A stretch of 64,000 bases of DNA from Burkholderiaceae bacterium (GCA_023954035.1 JAMLIT010000015.1:1-64000); one strand, 5' to 3'; shown: positions 8,861-18,838, numbered from the stretch's first letter. The notes: a model not told the origin generated them from the letters alone. Numbers and translations are program-made.

Positions 8861-9502
8861 TCAGGCAAGCCGGGCGCGCAGCGCACGCACGGCGCTTTCC
8901 GGCGTGGTCAGCACCGGCAAACCCAGCGCATCGCGCACGGCGGGCGCGGCACGGGCCATGCTGAACTGTGCCAGCGCAATGACCGAACAGCCGGCCGCCG
9001 CCAGATCCTGCGCTGCAGCCACCACCGCCCGGTCATGCGCCGCCCCGTCGCCGCGATTGAGGGCATCCATGGCGCCGGTCGCCAGCGCACACCGAAGATC
9101 GACCGATGCCGGAAACTCTTCCGGCATGCTGGCAAGCGTCGGTGCAAAGGAGGCGATCAACCCCACCCGACCGCCCAGGTCTGCCGCATCCTGCACCATG
9201 GCCTCGTTGGGCTTGAGCACGGGAAGACCTGCATGCCTGCGCGCCACCGCCTCGATGCAGGGACCGAATGCGGAACAGGTGAACAAGATCGCCTGCGCGC
9301 CCGTTGCTACAGCATAGTCGGCCAGCACAGCGAAACGCGCATGCATGGCGTCGTCCAGACCCCGCCCGCTGCGCGCCAGATCGGCGGACAGACTGTCGTC
9401 GAGCAGGTTCATGCGCAACACTTCAGGCCAGGCTTGCACCAGCGCCGCGTTGATCGGATCGACCGAATGCGCCAGCGCATGAATGAGGGCCAGGCGCGTC
9501 AC
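8861..9502 (-). CDS. Aspartate/glutamate racemase family protein
   Basis: A 213-residue cofactor-independent racemase-like protein (Asp/Glu/hydantoin racemase superfamily). The paired catalytic cysteines are in ILFTCSAFG (N-terminal half) and AAGCSVIALAQFS (C-terminal half); the second motif is atypical. The likely start is GTG at 9502, overlapping the TRAP permease stop by four bases (GTGA). It is the last gene of the aminotransferase-TAXI-TRAP operon, so it probably acts on the imported substrate or its product. The exact substrate is unknown. Confidence 0.75.
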   Translation of the reverse strand: MTRLALIHALAHSVDPINAALVQAWPEVLRMNLLDDSLSADLARSGRGLDDAMHARFAVLADYAVATGAQAILFTCSAFGPCIEAVARRHAGLPVLKPNEAMVQDAADLGGRVGLIASFAPTLASMPEEFPASVDLRCALATGAMDALNRGDGAAHDRAVVAAAQDLAAAGCSVIALAQFSMARAAPAVRDALGLPVLTTPESAVRALRARLA

Positions 9503-12102
9503 GCTGCGGTCTCCACGGCTTTGGCCGCAGGGGCTCTGCCGCGCCGACGCTGCAGCACCACGACCGCCAGCAACAGCGCCAGTGCCGGCAGGAACATCCA
9601 TTCCTTGTCCGGTCGGTCCGCAGCCACCTCGGCAGATACGATGCGGTAACCCTGTTCGATCCCCAGTTTCTCGCTCACGCTGCCAAATTTCACCTTGGTG
9701 ATGAACAGCGCGTCACCCTGGGGAATGGCGCTCACTCCTGCGTTACCCAATCGATCGCGCACCGTCCCCGGCGCACCAAGCGGCAGCAGAACCCCCTTGC
9801 GGATGTCCTTGCCATCGAGGTTGGTGCCTTCGATCCACACCCGCTTGCTGGCACCCGCCGGGGCCGCCTCGATCAACTGGCCCATCTGCGCGGCGGGCAC
9901 CTCCTGGAACGGGGGGTACACCATGTCCCACCAGAACCCGGGGCGAAACAGGGTGAACGTGACGAGCAGCAGCGCCACGGTCTCCCACCAACGGTTGCGC
10001 ACAAGAAAGTACCCCTGCGTTGCAGCCGCAAACACCAGCATGGCCACCACTGCGCTGATTACAGTCAGGGCGAAGTGAAACGGCCCCGTGATTCCAATCA
10101 TCAGCAACTGTGTGTTGAAGATGAACAGGAACGGCAAGATCGCCGTGCGCATGCTGTAGAGGAATGCGGTGATACCGGTCTTGATAGGGTCTGTTCTGGC
10201 GATCGCTGCCGCCGCAAAAGAGGCCAGGCCGACGGGCGGCGTCACATCCGCCATCAATCCGAAATAAAAAACAAACAAATGCACCGCGATCAGCGGCACG
10301 ATGAGGCCGCTCTGCGCCCCCAGCTCGACCACCACGGGTGCCATCAACGTGGAGACCACAATGTAGTTGGCCGTGGTGGGCAGGCCCATGCCCAGGATCA
10401 GGCTGATGACGGCCACCAGAAACAGCATCAGCATGAGGTTGCCGCCCGAAAGCATCTCAACGATTTCCGTCATCACCAGGCCGATGCCGGTGAGAGAAAC
10501 TGTCCCAACAATGACGCCTGCCGCTGCTGTCGCCACACCGATACCGATCATGTTGCGCGCACCTGCGGCCAGGCCATCGATCAGGTCCATGGCGCCCGAC
10601 TTGGTGGCAGCGCCCAGCCCACCCGCCCCCCGGAACAGGGCCTGGATGGGTTTTTGTGTCAGCATCACAAAAATGATGAACAAGGTCGCCCAGAATGCGG
10701 ACAGGCCGGGCGACATCTGCTCGACCATGAGACACCAGATCAACACCACCACCGCCAGCAGGTAGTGCAGGCCTGATTTCACGGTGGGCCCGGTTTCCGG
10801 CAGTTCGAATACCTGCGCATCGGGGTCATCCAGCGGCAGTTCGGGCTGGCGCGAACCAAACCACAGCAGGCCCACGTAGGCTGCAAGCAGCGCCACACCA
10901 ATGATCCATATCGCGGCACTTCCCGCGACATCCTTGACCCAGCCCACACCCCAGTACACCGCTCCGCACAACACAAAAAACCCCGAGACCGTGAGCCCCA
11001 GCGAGAGCAGGCGCGAACCACCCGAGGCCGTACCGCGCCGTGGCAGGCCCACCATATTGGCTTTCAGGGCCTCGATGTGCACGATATAGAGCAACGCGAT
11101 ATAGGAGATGATGGCCGGCAAGAAGGCATGCTTCATCACTTCGATGTAGGGAATGCCCACGTATTCCACCATCAGGAACGCCGCGGCCCCCATCACGGGC
11201 GGCATCAGCTGGCCGTTGACAGAGCTGGAGACTTCCACGGCACCCGCCTGGTCAGGCCGGTAACCCACACGCTTCATCAGCGGAATGGTGAAAGTCCCCG
11301 TGGTGACCACGTTGGCGATCGACGAGCCGGAAATGATGCCGGTCGCCGCCGACGACAGTACCGCTGCCTTGGCCGGACCGCCGCGCATGTGGCCCAGCAA
11401 GGCAAAGGCGGACTTGATGAAATAGTTGCCAGCGCCTGCCTTATCGAGCAAGGAACCGAACAACACGAACAGAAAGATGAACCCGCTGGAAACCCCCAGT
11501 GCCACGCCAAACACGCCTTCAGTGGTCAGCCACTGGTGACTCATGGCGCGGCTGAGCGAAAACCCCCGGTGGGCAATCATGTCGGGCATGTAGCGCCCGC
11601 CGAAGGTATAGCCCAGAAACACCAGGGCCACGATCACCATGGGCAGACCCAGCACGCGGCGCGTCGCTTCAAGCAAAAGCACCATACCGACCACCGCCGT
11701 GTAGATGTCCATGTCGGTGGGGTTGCCAGGCCGCGACGCAATTTCACGATAAAAAAGAAACAGGTAGGCCGCGCAATAAGCCCCCACCAGAGCCAGCACC
11801 CAGTCGGTGATCGGCACTCGCTCACGTGGTGATCGCTTGAATGCCGGGTACGACAGATACGCAAGAAACACCGCAAAAGCGAGGTGAATGGCCCGGCTTT
11901 CGGTGTCGTTGAACACCAGAATACCGAACGTGAAAGGCAGCGGCGACGCGATCCAGAGCTGGAACAGCGACCAGGCCAGCGCGACGCCCAGAAGAAAGAG
12001 TCCGACCTTGGGCCCGGGCGAGCGTCCGCCCAGATCGTTGTCGGCGACAAGCTGCTGGACGTCGATGACCGGTGCAGCAGCGGTTGTGTTGGCGGGGTTC
12101 AT
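9499..12102 (-). CDS. TRAP transporter fused permease (DctQ-DctM fusion, DUF3394)
   Basis: Sodium-driven secondary transporter of the TAXI subclass: the 4-TM small and 12-TM large permeases are one protein, here 867 residues with many hydrophobic segments. The large-subunit signatures GGPAKAAVLSSAATGIISGSSIANVVTTG and GMGLPTTANYIV are visible. A C-terminal soluble DUF3394 domain (~residues 690-835) is followed by a last membrane helix. I chose the ATG at 12102 because it has a GAGGA ribosome site just upstream; the open frame extends ten residues further. It partners with the TAXI protein at 12194. Confidence 0.9.
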   Translation of the reverse strand: MNPANTTAAAPVIDVQQLVADNDLGGRSPGPKVGLFLLGVALAWSLFQLWIASPLPFTFGILVFNDTESRAIHLAFAVFLAYLSYPAFKRSPRERVPITDWVLALVGAYCAAYLFLFYREIASRPGNPTDMDIYTAVVGMVLLLEATRRVLGLPMVIVALVFLGYTFGGRYMPDMIAHRGFSLSRAMSHQWLTTEGVFGVALGVSSGFIFLFVLFGSLLDKAGAGNYFIKSAFALLGHMRGGPAKAAVLSSAATGIISGSSIANVVTTGTFTIPLMKRVGYRPDQAGAVEVSSSVNGQLMPPVMGAAAFLMVEYVGIPYIEVMKHAFLPAIISYIALLYIVHIEALKANMVGLPRRGTASGGSRLLSLGLTVSGFFVLCGAVYWGVGWVKDVAGSAAIWIIGVALLAAYVGLLWFGSRQPELPLDDPDAQVFELPETGPTVKSGLHYLLAVVVLIWCLMVEQMSPGLSAFWATLFIIFVMLTQKPIQALFRGAGGLGAATKSGAMDLIDGLAAGARNMIGIGVATAAAGVIVGTVSLTGIGLVMTEIVEMLSGGNLMLMLFLVAVISLILGMGLPTTANYIVVSTLMAPVVVELGAQSGLIVPLIAVHLFVFYFGLMADVTPPVGLASFAAAAIARTDPIKTGITAFLYSMRTAILPFLFIFNTQLLMIGITGPFHFALTVISAVVAMLVFAAATQGYFLVRNRWWETVALLLVTFTLFRPGFWWDMVYPPFQEVPAAQMGQLIEAAPAGASKRVWIEGTNLDGKDIRKGVLLPLGAPGTVRDRLGNAGVSAIPQGDALFITKVKFGSVSEKLGIEQGYRIVSAEVAADRPDKEWMFLPALALLLAVVVLQRRRGRAPAAKAVETAA

Positions 12103-12130
12103 GGGTGTCCTCGCAATCCATGGAAGAAAC

Positions 12131-12160
12131 AAAAAAGCCCTGAAGAATCAGAGCTTTTTT
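12131..12160 (-). terminator. Intra-operon hairpin terminator between TAXI protein and permease
   Basis: AAAAAAGC-CCTGA-loop-TCAG-AGCTTTTTT, a symmetrical U-tailed hairpin in the 91-bp gap between the binding protein stop (12194) and the permease start (12102). As an attenuating terminator it would let the binding protein be made in excess over the permease, as is usual for binding-protein transporters. Confidence 0.65.
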
Positions 12161-12193
12161 GCGGCAGATACCGACGTGCCCTCAGGCCGCGGC

Positions 12194-13171
12194 TTACATC
12201 CAGCCCTTTTCCTTGTAGTACTTCACGGCGCCTGGATGGAGCGGAGCACTCATGCCGTCCTTGATCATGTTCTTGGGATCAAGGTGCGAAAACGCGGGGT
12301 GCAGCTTCTTGAATTCATCGAAATTCTCGAACACCGCCTTGACCAGTTCGTACACCGTGGCGTCCGGCACCTTGGCCGAGGTCACGAATGATGCCAGCAC
12401 ACCGTAGGTCGGCGTCGGGTTGGGGTGGCCCGCATACAGACCGCCAGGAATGTTCACCTTGGCATAGAAGCTGTTGTCCTTGACCAGCTTGTCCACGGCC
12501 GGCCCCTGCAGCGGAACCAGGCGCGCACCACAGGTGGTGATCGGGTCCTGGATGTTGGCGCTGGGATGGCCCACGCCATAGAAGAAGCCATCGATCTTGT
12601 TGTCGCACAAGGCCGCGCCGTGCTCATCGGCCTTGAGCTCCGAGGCCAGGCCAAAGTCCGCCAGCGTCCAGCCCATGGCACCGAGCAATTCATCCATGGA
12701 GGCTCGCGTGCCCGACCCCGGGTTGCCCACATTGAAACGCTTGCTCTTGAAATCTTCAAACTTCGCGATGTTGGCCTCTTTGCGGCTCAGCACGGTAAAG
12801 GGCTCGGGATGCAGAGAGAAGACCGCGCGCAGGTCCGTGAACTTTCCGTCCTTGGCGAACGCCTTGGTGCCGTTGACTGCGTGGTACTGCCAGTCAGACT
12901 GGGCCACACCGAAGTCCAGTTCACCCTGGCGAATGGTATTGATGTTGACCACCGAGCCGCCTGTCGATTCCACCGAACAGCGAATGCCATGGCGCGACCG
13001 TTCCTTGTTGACCAGGCGGCAGATGGCGCCACCAGCTGCGTAGTACACGCCAGTGACACCACCGGTGCCAATGGTCATGAACTTGGGCTGCGCCACTGCG
13101 GCGGGCGCCATCATCGACGCGGCCAGCCCAACGGAGGCAGCCAATACGCTCAGGGAAAGTTTCGTCTTCAT
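12194..13171 (-). CDS. TAXI family TRAP substrate-binding protein
   Basis: Periplasmic solute-binding protein for the TRAP permease; 325 residues. The signal peptide ([20 protein letters not shown]) is cut after about residue 27, and the mature chain opens with the TAXI signature [24 protein letters not shown] proteins often bind glutamate or dicarboxylates; the ligand here is not shown. The upstream aminotransferase gene ends 40 bp away, which suggests one transcript. Confidence 0.9.
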   Translation of the reverse strand: MKTKLSLSVLAASVGLAASMMAPAAVAQPKFMTIGTGGVTGVYYAAGGAICRLVNKERSRHGIRCSVESTGGSVVNINTIRQGELDFGVAQSDWQYHAVNGTKAFAKDGKFTDLRAVFSLHPEPFTVLSRKEANIAKFEDFKSKRFNVGNPGSGTRASMDELLGAMGWTLADFGLASELKADEHGAALCDNKIDGFFYGVGHPSANIQDPITTCGARLVPLQGPAVDKLVKDNSFYAKVNIPGGLYAGHPNPTPTYGVLASFVTSAKVPDATVYELVKAVFENFDEFKKLHPAFSHLDPKNMIKDGMSAPLHPGAVKYYKEKGWM

Positions 13172-13211
13172 CTTTTCGTCTCCTTCAAAAAACCGGTTTC
13201 AAGAGTTGCAG

Positions 13212-14561
13212 TCAGGGGATCGATGCTGCAATCGCTTCTGCCAGCAACTCCACGATATGTGCAAGTTCTGCATCACTTGCCACGAACGGCGGTGCCAGCA
13301 AGATGTGGTCACCATCGCATCCATTGACCGTTCCGCCCATGGGGTAAACCATCAATCCAAGCGACATTGCCTGCTTCTTCACCCGGGCATGCAGCTTCAA
13401 TGCAGGGTCAAACGGCGCCTTGGATTCCCGATCACGCACCAGCTCCACCCCCCAGAAGAAACCGCGTCCGCGAATGTCCCCCACATGCGGATGCGCACCC
13501 AGCACCCGACGCAAACGCTCGCCGAATTGCGCCCCTGCGCTGAACACACGTTCAACCAGGCAGTCGCGTTCGATGATGGTTTGCACTGCCAGCGCAGCAG
13601 CACAGGCGACCGGATGCCCCAGATAAGTGTGCCCATGCTGAAAAAACCCGCTGCCCTGGCCAATCGCCTCGACAATGCGGCCCTGGGCCAGCACGGCGCC
13701 AATCGGCTGGTAGCCACCGCCCAACCCTTTGGCAATGGCCTGGATGTCCGGCACCACGCCTTCCGCCGTGCAGGCATGCAGACTGCCGGTGCGACCCATG
13801 CCGCACATGACTTCGTCGAGGATCAACAACACCCCGTGGCGGTCACACACCTCGCGCACAGCCCGAAAATACCCCGGCACCGGCACCAGCACGCCGGCCG
13901 TTGCGCCACCCACGGTTTCTGCCACGAAGGCAATGACGCTCTTCGGCCCCAGCCGTGTAATGGTTTCGTCCAACTCCTGTGCCAGGCGCAGCCCGTACTG
14001 CTCCGGGGTTTCGTCGCCACGCTGCTCCCGATAGGGATAGCAGGGCGACACATGGGTCGCCTCGACCAGCAGCGGGGCGAACGGGGCCCTGCGCCACGCA
14101 TTGCCACCCACCGCCAGGACGCCCAGCGTATTGCCGTGATAGCTCTGCTTGCGCGCAATGAAATGACGACGCTCCGGTTCGCCCGTTTCGACGAAATACT
14201 GGCGGGCCAGCTTCATCGCTGCCTCCATGGCCTCCGAGCCACCACTGACGAAATACACGTGGCTCATACCCGGCGGCGCAGTGCGAACCAGTTGGTCCGC
14301 CAATGTCTCTGCCACCTCGGTCGTAAAAAAGCTGGTGTGTGCATACGCCAGCTGGTCAATCTGGCGGTGCATGGCTGCCAGCACTTCCGGATGGCCATGC
14401 CCCAGGCAGGACACTGCCGCACCACCACAGGCATCCAGGTAGCGCCGCCCTTGTGCATCCACCAGATACACCCCTTCACCCGATACCGCACGCGGCGGCA
14501 CCGTGCGCAGATGGCGATGGAGAACATGGGTCGCAACGGCAGGCAAGGACATCTCAGTCAT
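13212..14561 (-). CDS. Class III aminotransferase
   Basis: PLP-dependent omega-type aminotransferase of the aspartate aminotransferase family, 449 residues. PLP-binding residues are visible: D249 in LLILDEVMCGMGRTG and the Schiff-base lysine K278 in AIAKGLGGGYQPIG; SGGSEAMEAAMKLAR binds phosphate. The start is ATG at 14561; a second ATG at 14552 is possible. It is the first gene of the TAXI-TRAP operon and divergent from the DadA-like oxidase, so it likely deaminates the transported amine or amino acid. The substrate cannot be told from sequence alone. Confidence 0.88.
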   Translation of the reverse strand: MTEMSLPAVATHVLHRHLRTVPPRAVSGEGVYLVDAQGRRYLDACGGAAVSCLGHGHPEVLAAMHRQIDQLAYAHTSFFTTEVAETLADQLVRTAPPGMSHVYFVSGGSEAMEAAMKLARQYFVETGEPERRHFIARKQSYHGNTLGVLAVGGNAWRRAPFAPLLVEATHVSPCYPYREQRGDETPEQYGLRLAQELDETITRLGPKSVIAFVAETVGGATAGVLVPVPGYFRAVREVCDRHGVLLILDEVMCGMGRTGSLHACTAEGVVPDIQAIAKGLGGGYQPIGAVLAQGRIVEAIGQGSGFFQHGHTYLGHPVACAAALAVQTIIERDCLVERVFSAGAQFGERLRRVLGAHPHVGDIRGRGFFWGVELVRDRESKAPFDPALKLHARVKKQAMSLGLMVYPMGGTVNGCDGDHILLAPPFVASDAELAHIVELLAEAIAASIP

Positions 14562-14710
14562 GCGGGCAAGTTTAGAGCGTTGATCACCGTGCACGTATGC
14601 CGATTGATAGCCTTTCCATAACGAAAGCTCATAGCACCCATAAGCTGCGGACATGGCCCGTGCACCGATTGGCATTCGACGTGCAGGCGCCCGCGTCCTA
14701 GCATGGACCC

Positions 14711-15955
14711 ATGATTCAAGGACCATCTCCCCGCTCTGTTGCAGTCCTGGGCGCAGGCATCGTGGGCCTGGCCAGCGCCTGGGAACTGGTGCAGCAAGGC
14801 TACGACGTCACGGTAGTGGACCGCGCCACCAGTGGCGCCGGCACCAGCCGCGCCAATGGCGCACAACTGAGCTATTCCTATGTGCAGCCGCTGGCCGACG
14901 CTTCCATCTGGCGTCAGCTCCCCAAGCTGCTGCTGGCGAGCGATTCGCCGCTCAAGCTGCGCATCCAGGCGGACCCGGCGCAATGGGCCTGGGGCCTGCA
15001 GTTTCTGGCGGCCTGCCGCGACGATGTGTCGCGCCGCACAACCGAGGCTTTGCTGGCACTGGCGGCGCACAGCCGCACCGGGTTCGACGCCATGATGGCG
15101 CAGACCGGCCTGGACTGCGACTTTTCCGCCACAGGCAAACTGGTGCTCTACGCCGATGCGGCCGCATTTGCCGGGGCACAGCGGCAAATGCTGCTGCAGC
15201 GTGCGCTCGGCAGCGTGCAGCACGCCGTGACGGCAGCGCAATGTCTCGCCATCGAACCGGCCCTCGAAGCCCAGGCACCTCGCATCGCGGGAGCCATCCA
15301 CACCCCCAGCGAATGCGCCGCCGATTGCTTCAAGGTATGCGAAGGGCTGGAAGCCTCCCTGCGTGTGCAGGGCGTGCGGTTCATTCTGGACACCGAAATC
15401 ACAGGCCTGGTCACCGACGGCGTCCGTCTGCGCGCCGCGCAAAGTACCGCTGGCGCCATCGAAGCCGATGCCTTCGTGCTGGCGATGGCCACGGGATCGG
15501 TGCCCCTGGCCCGCGGCCTGGGAGTCCGGCTGCCCGTCTATCCGCTCAAGGGCTACAGCGTCACGGTACGTGCAGCAGCGAAACACGCTTGGGCGCCGCA
15601 GGTCAGCGTGACCGACGCGGCACGCAAGATCGTTTTTGCCCGTCTGGGCGATCGCTTGCGCATCGCGGGCATGGCCGAACTGGTGGGCAACGATGCCAGC
15701 ATCAAGGATGCCCGCATTGCCACGCTGCTGGCGGCCGGACGCGACGTCTTTCCACGCGCCAGCGACTACATCGCTGTAGACCGGTGGGCTGGATTGCGGC
15801 CAGCCACCCCCACCGGATTGCCCATTGTCGGTACCCTGCCCAACGCACCCGCCAATCTGCTGTTCAATACAGGCCACGGCGCATTGGGCTTTACGCTCGC
15901 CTTTGGTACGGCTCAGGCTTTGCTTGCCCCCTTGCGTGCGGCCGGTCGTGCCTGA
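14711..15955 (+). CDS. FAD-dependent D-amino-acid dehydrogenase-like oxidoreductase (DadA family)
   Basis: A 414-residue DAO/DadA-family flavoenzyme. The N-terminal dinucleotide-binding motif is VLGAGIVGLASAWEL and the chain ends with the FAD-proximal WAGLRPATPTGLPIVG and GHGALGFTLAFGTA. Such enzymes oxidise D-amino acids to keto acids and feed electrons to the quinone pool. The divergent aminotransferase-TAXI-TRAP-racemase operon supports a role in using amino acids, possibly D-forms. Its last 43 bp overlap the convergent LysR gene. Confidence 0.85.
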   Translation: MIQGPSPRSVAVLGAGIVGLASAWELVQQGYDVTVVDRATSGAGTSRANGAQLSYSYVQPLADASIWRQLPKLLLASDSPLKLRIQADPAQWAWGLQFLAACRDDVSRRTTEALLALAAHSRTGFDAMMAQTGLDCDFSATGKLVLYADAAAFAGAQRQMLLQRALGSVQHAVTAAQCLAIEPALEAQAPRIAGAIHTPSECAADCFKVCEGLEASLRVQGVRFILDTEITGLVTDGVRLRAAQSTAGAIEADAFVLAMATGSVPLARGLGVRLPVYPLKGYSVTVRAAAKHAWAPQVSVTDAARKIVFARLGDRLRIAGMAELVGNDASIKDARIATLLAAGRDVFPRASDYIAVDRWAGLRPATPTGLPIVGTLPNAPANLLFNTGHGALGFTLAFGTAQALLAPLRAAGRA

Positions 15956-16890
15956 CCGCTGGTTGCCGCGCCCACCGGAGTGGCCCGAACCCCAGGCATA
16001 TGCGCCAGCGCTTGGCGCATGCAGTCGGTAAAGGCGCGGACCAACTGCGAATGCGGCCGCGCCGAAGGCCGCAAAGCGTGCACAAAAGTGTGCACTGCGG
16101 GCTCAAACGCCAGGACCTCCACACGGTTGTGATCGGCCGACTGGGCAGTACAGGCTTCCACAATCGCCACCCCGACCCCGTGGTGGGCCAAGGCCAGGGC
16201 AACATGGTAGGTCTGCACCACCATGACGGGGTGCAGCCCGGGATCGGCACCCGCGAACGCATGGGCCAGCATGCGCCCTACAGGATCGCGGGCATCCAGC
16301 CCAATGAGGGGCAAGCCTGCCAGATCGCGCACACTCAGTACGCCCGTCGCGCTTTGCACTGGCGACAGCAGGCCTTTGGGCACCACGCACACCAGGCCTT
16401 GGCTGGCCAGGCGTTCCTCCTGCAGTGCAGGGTGGGACGGCGCACTGAAGAGGAAGCCGACGTCTGCCTCCTGCAACACCAGCGCATCCACAATTTGGGG
16501 CGAGTGCAGAGCCGCATGGTGAATGACCACCGAAGGATGCAACACCCGGAATCGCTCGACCGCCGCAGGAAACACCTCGTAGCTCAGCGCCAGCACCGTC
16601 AGGACCCGCACGTCCTTGGCACCATCGGCTTTGCGCAGCCCCTGCGCCAGGCGCCGCACTTCGTCGAGATCAGAAAATAGCTTGTCTACCAGCGGGAACA
16701 GGCTGCGCGCCTCGGCCGTGGCCACGAGCCGCCCCCCGGTGCGCTCGAACAGCGGAAACCCCAGTTGCAGTTCAGCGTGCTTGAGGGTGCGGCTCACCGC
16801 TGGCTGGGTGATGTTGATCAAGCGCGCAGCACCGCTGACGCTGCCGGTGACCATCACCGCATTGAAGACTTCAATATGGCGCAGGCGCAT
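15913..16890 (-). CDS. LysR family transcriptional regulator
   Basis: 325 residues from the ATG at 16890: helix-turn-helix at about residues 3-60 (FNAVMVTGSVSGAARLINI, QPAVSRTLKHAELQLG), then a LysR effector domain, ending in a basic alanine-rich tail. The effector half resembles regulators of opine or amino-acid catabolism (OccR/NocR side), a loose comparison made by eye. It converges on the DadA-like gene and is the obvious regulator candidate for that locus. It follows the Ser/Thr kinase gene by only 13 bp. Confidence 0.85.
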   Translation of the reverse strand: MRLRHIEVFNAVMVTGSVSGAARLINITQPAVSRTLKHAELQLGFPLFERTGGRLVATAEARSLFPLVDKLFSDLDEVRRLAQGLRKADGAKDVRVLTVLALSYEVFPAAVERFRVLHPSVVIHHAALHSPQIVDALVLQEADVGFLFSAPSHPALQEERLASQGLVCVVPKGLLSPVQSATGVLSVRDLAGLPLIGLDARDPVGRMLAHAFAGADPGLHPVMVVQTYHVALALAHHGVGVAIVEACTAQSADHNRVEVLAFEPAVHTFVHALRPSARPHSQLVRAFTDCMRQALAHMPGVRATPVGAATSGQARPAARKGASKA

Positions 16891-16903
16891 CGAGGGCGGG
16901 CGT

Positions 16904-18838
16904 TCAATTGGCAAAGTTGCTGCGTTCCAGCGGCTCCATGGCCTTGCGGAACTCGACACAGGCTGCGCGCCCGGCATTGCCCGGTTTGCGGCATTCTTCA
17001 CGCAGGCACATGCTGCGCGTCAGCACGCTGGTGTTTTCACACAGCGGCGGAGGCGGGCGCGGGGCGGGCGTGGGAACCGGCGGAGGCGGAGGCGGGGGGG
17101 GCACAGGTTCGATCACCGGCATCGGACTGGGCACCGGCGCGGGCGGCTCTTTGGCAACCTTGATCACTCGTGACGAACGTGACGGCGCCTTGGACACGGC
17201 ACGCGGATCCTCCGATGGCACGAAGGCGGGCGCAGGCGCCTCCACCAATGCGGGTTCACTGGCGGCAGGCGCAGGTTCGGAGGCAGGCGCCACGGCAATG
17301 GGCTGCGACGCCACTTCCTGCGAGGTCTGCACCGGGGGCTTCAGCTCCGTGATGATGGTGTCCACGGGCGCCGGGGCCCGGCTGCTCCAGCCATAGGCGG
17401 CTACGGCAGCCACCACCACAAAGGCAACTGCCACGGCCAGCCACGCCGCGCCCAGCGGGCGCGCTTTCGCTTTCACTTTCACTTTGTTTTTGGGGCCGCC
17501 CGTGTCTTTCACCGTGCGGACCGCCGCCTTTTGCGAAGGACTGCGGGCGTGCACCTTCTCCAGCCCCGCCGCCTGGGCAGGATCCAGAAAACTGCTGTCT
17601 GCGACATCTTCCAGAACCACGGTATCGCCCGCGTCCAGGAACACGGTATCTGCGGCATCGGATACGACGGACTGCGGCTCCCGGCTCTGCCCCTTGGGGG
17701 TGTCGGCGGACACCGGAGGAGTCACGACCACGGCAGCAGGGGCCGCAGGCGGAGGGGAGGATGATTGCCGGAGCCTTTCCTTCATCTCGGACGTCACATC
17801 CACCGTCGGCACCACCTGCCCCGGGCCTGGCTGGTCAGTGGGTTCAACCCAGATGTCACCCAGGTCGGCACGGAAATCGAAATGATCGACCCCCTCGGGC
17901 GGCGTCGTCATCTCCATGATCTGCAGAAAGGCGTCAATGCTTTGCGGGCGGTCCTGGGGATTGAGCGCCAGAGACTGGGAGATGGCCGCCACGAAAGCCG
18001 GCGAATACGCTTGCCCGAACTGGCGGTGCACCGTCTTGGCCACGCGCGCAAACGGCACCATCCGGTCCCGGATCGAGCGCAGGGTGGAAGGCAGCGGCGT
18101 ATCGTTGCACAGGCAGCCGTGCACCACGGCGGCCAGAGAATACAGATCGCTCCAGGGGCCTTGGGTCAGTTCGGTATCACCATCGGCGTATTGCTCGATC
18201 GGCGCATAGTTCACTTTCAGGACCGCCGTGTGCTTGTGGTCCCGATCATTGATGGCATGGCGCGCCGCACCCAGATCAAGCAGCACAGGAGGCCCGATAT
18301 CCTGCAGGAAAAGGTTGTCGGGCGATACATCGCGGTGCAGGGTCTGCCCGCTGTGCAGCACCCGCAACGCGCCCAGCACGCACCACAGCATCTTGCGCAG
18401 CCAGGCCTCGGGCGGCGGGGTGCGCATTTGCGCGCGTGCCTGCTTGAAGGTCATGCCGGTATACAGAGGCATGACCATGTAAGCGGTGTTGTTGGCCTCC
18501 CAGAACCGAAACACCTTGACGAGCGAGGGATGATCGAACTGCGCCAGCAGGCGCGCCTCGCCCACAAAGGACTTCAATCCCGCCATGAACGCGGCCTGGT
18601 CCGCGGGTGAGCGTGTGAGCAGGGAGCCATCGTCCGTGCGGGCGGCCAGTGCCGCCGGCATGAATTCCTTGATGGCGACGGCCCGGTGCAACGAATGATC
18701 GAACGCCCGGTAGACCATGCCGAACCCTCCCACCCCCAGCAGCGCGAGGATCTCGAATTCGCCCAGGCGCGTGCCCACGGACAGTGCATCGACATGGAGC
18801 GCTCCTGGAGCAGGCGCAAGATTGGAACGGTCATTCAT
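16904..18838 (-). CDS. Membrane-anchored serine/threonine protein kinase
   Basis: 644 residues. The kinase domain is at about residues 27-290: glycine loop LGVGGFGMVY (34-43), ATP lysine K57 in VAIKEF, and the catalytic loop HRDVSPDN with D170. The metal-binding motif reads DLG (D188-G190) instead of DFG. A proline- and valine-rich linker leads to one membrane helix at ~464-483. The periplasmic tail has a polyproline run and four cysteines near the C terminus. The start is ATG at 18838 (MNDRSNL). No phosphatase or FHA partner lies beside it. All catalytic residues except the F of DFG are present, so it is probably active. Confidence 0.9.
   Translation of the reverse strand: MNDRSNLAPAPGALHVDALSVGTRLGEFEILALLGVGGFGMVYRAFDHSLHRAVAIKEFMPAALAARTDDGSLLTRSPADQAAFMAGLKSFVGEARLLAQFDHPSLVKVFRFWEANNTAYMVMPLYTGMTFKQARAQMRTPPPEAWLRKMLWCVLGALRVLHSGQTLHRDVSPDNLFLQDIGPPVLLDLGAARHAINDRDHKHTAVLKVNYAPIEQYADGDTELTQGPWSDLYSLAAVVHGCLCNDTPLPSTLRSIRDRMVPFARVAKTVHRQFGQAYSPAFVAAISQSLALNPQDRPQSIDAFLQIMEMTTPPEGVDHFDFRADLGDIWVEPTDQPGPGQVVPTVDVTSEMKERLRQSSSPPPAAPAAVVVTPPVSADTPKGQSREPQSVVSDAADTVFLDAGDTVVLEDVADSSFLDPAQAAGLEKVHARSPSQKAAVRTVKDTGGPKNKVKVKAKARPLGAAWLAVAVAFVVVAAVAAYGWSSRAPAPVDTIITELKPPVQTSQEVASQPIAVAPASEPAPAASEPALVEAPAPAFVPSEDPRAVSKAPSRSSRVIKVAKEPPAPVPSPMPVIEPVPPPPPPPPVPTPAPRPPPPLCENTSVLTRSMCLREECRKPGNAGRAACVEFRKAMEPLERSNFAN

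Noticed and set aside
14595-14650. Possible eleventh repeat copy (GATAGC...CTCATAGC) between the aminotransferase and the DadA-like gene
   Set aside because: Lacks the CAGCGCTT/AAGCGCTG stem and the seven-base loop; probably chance.
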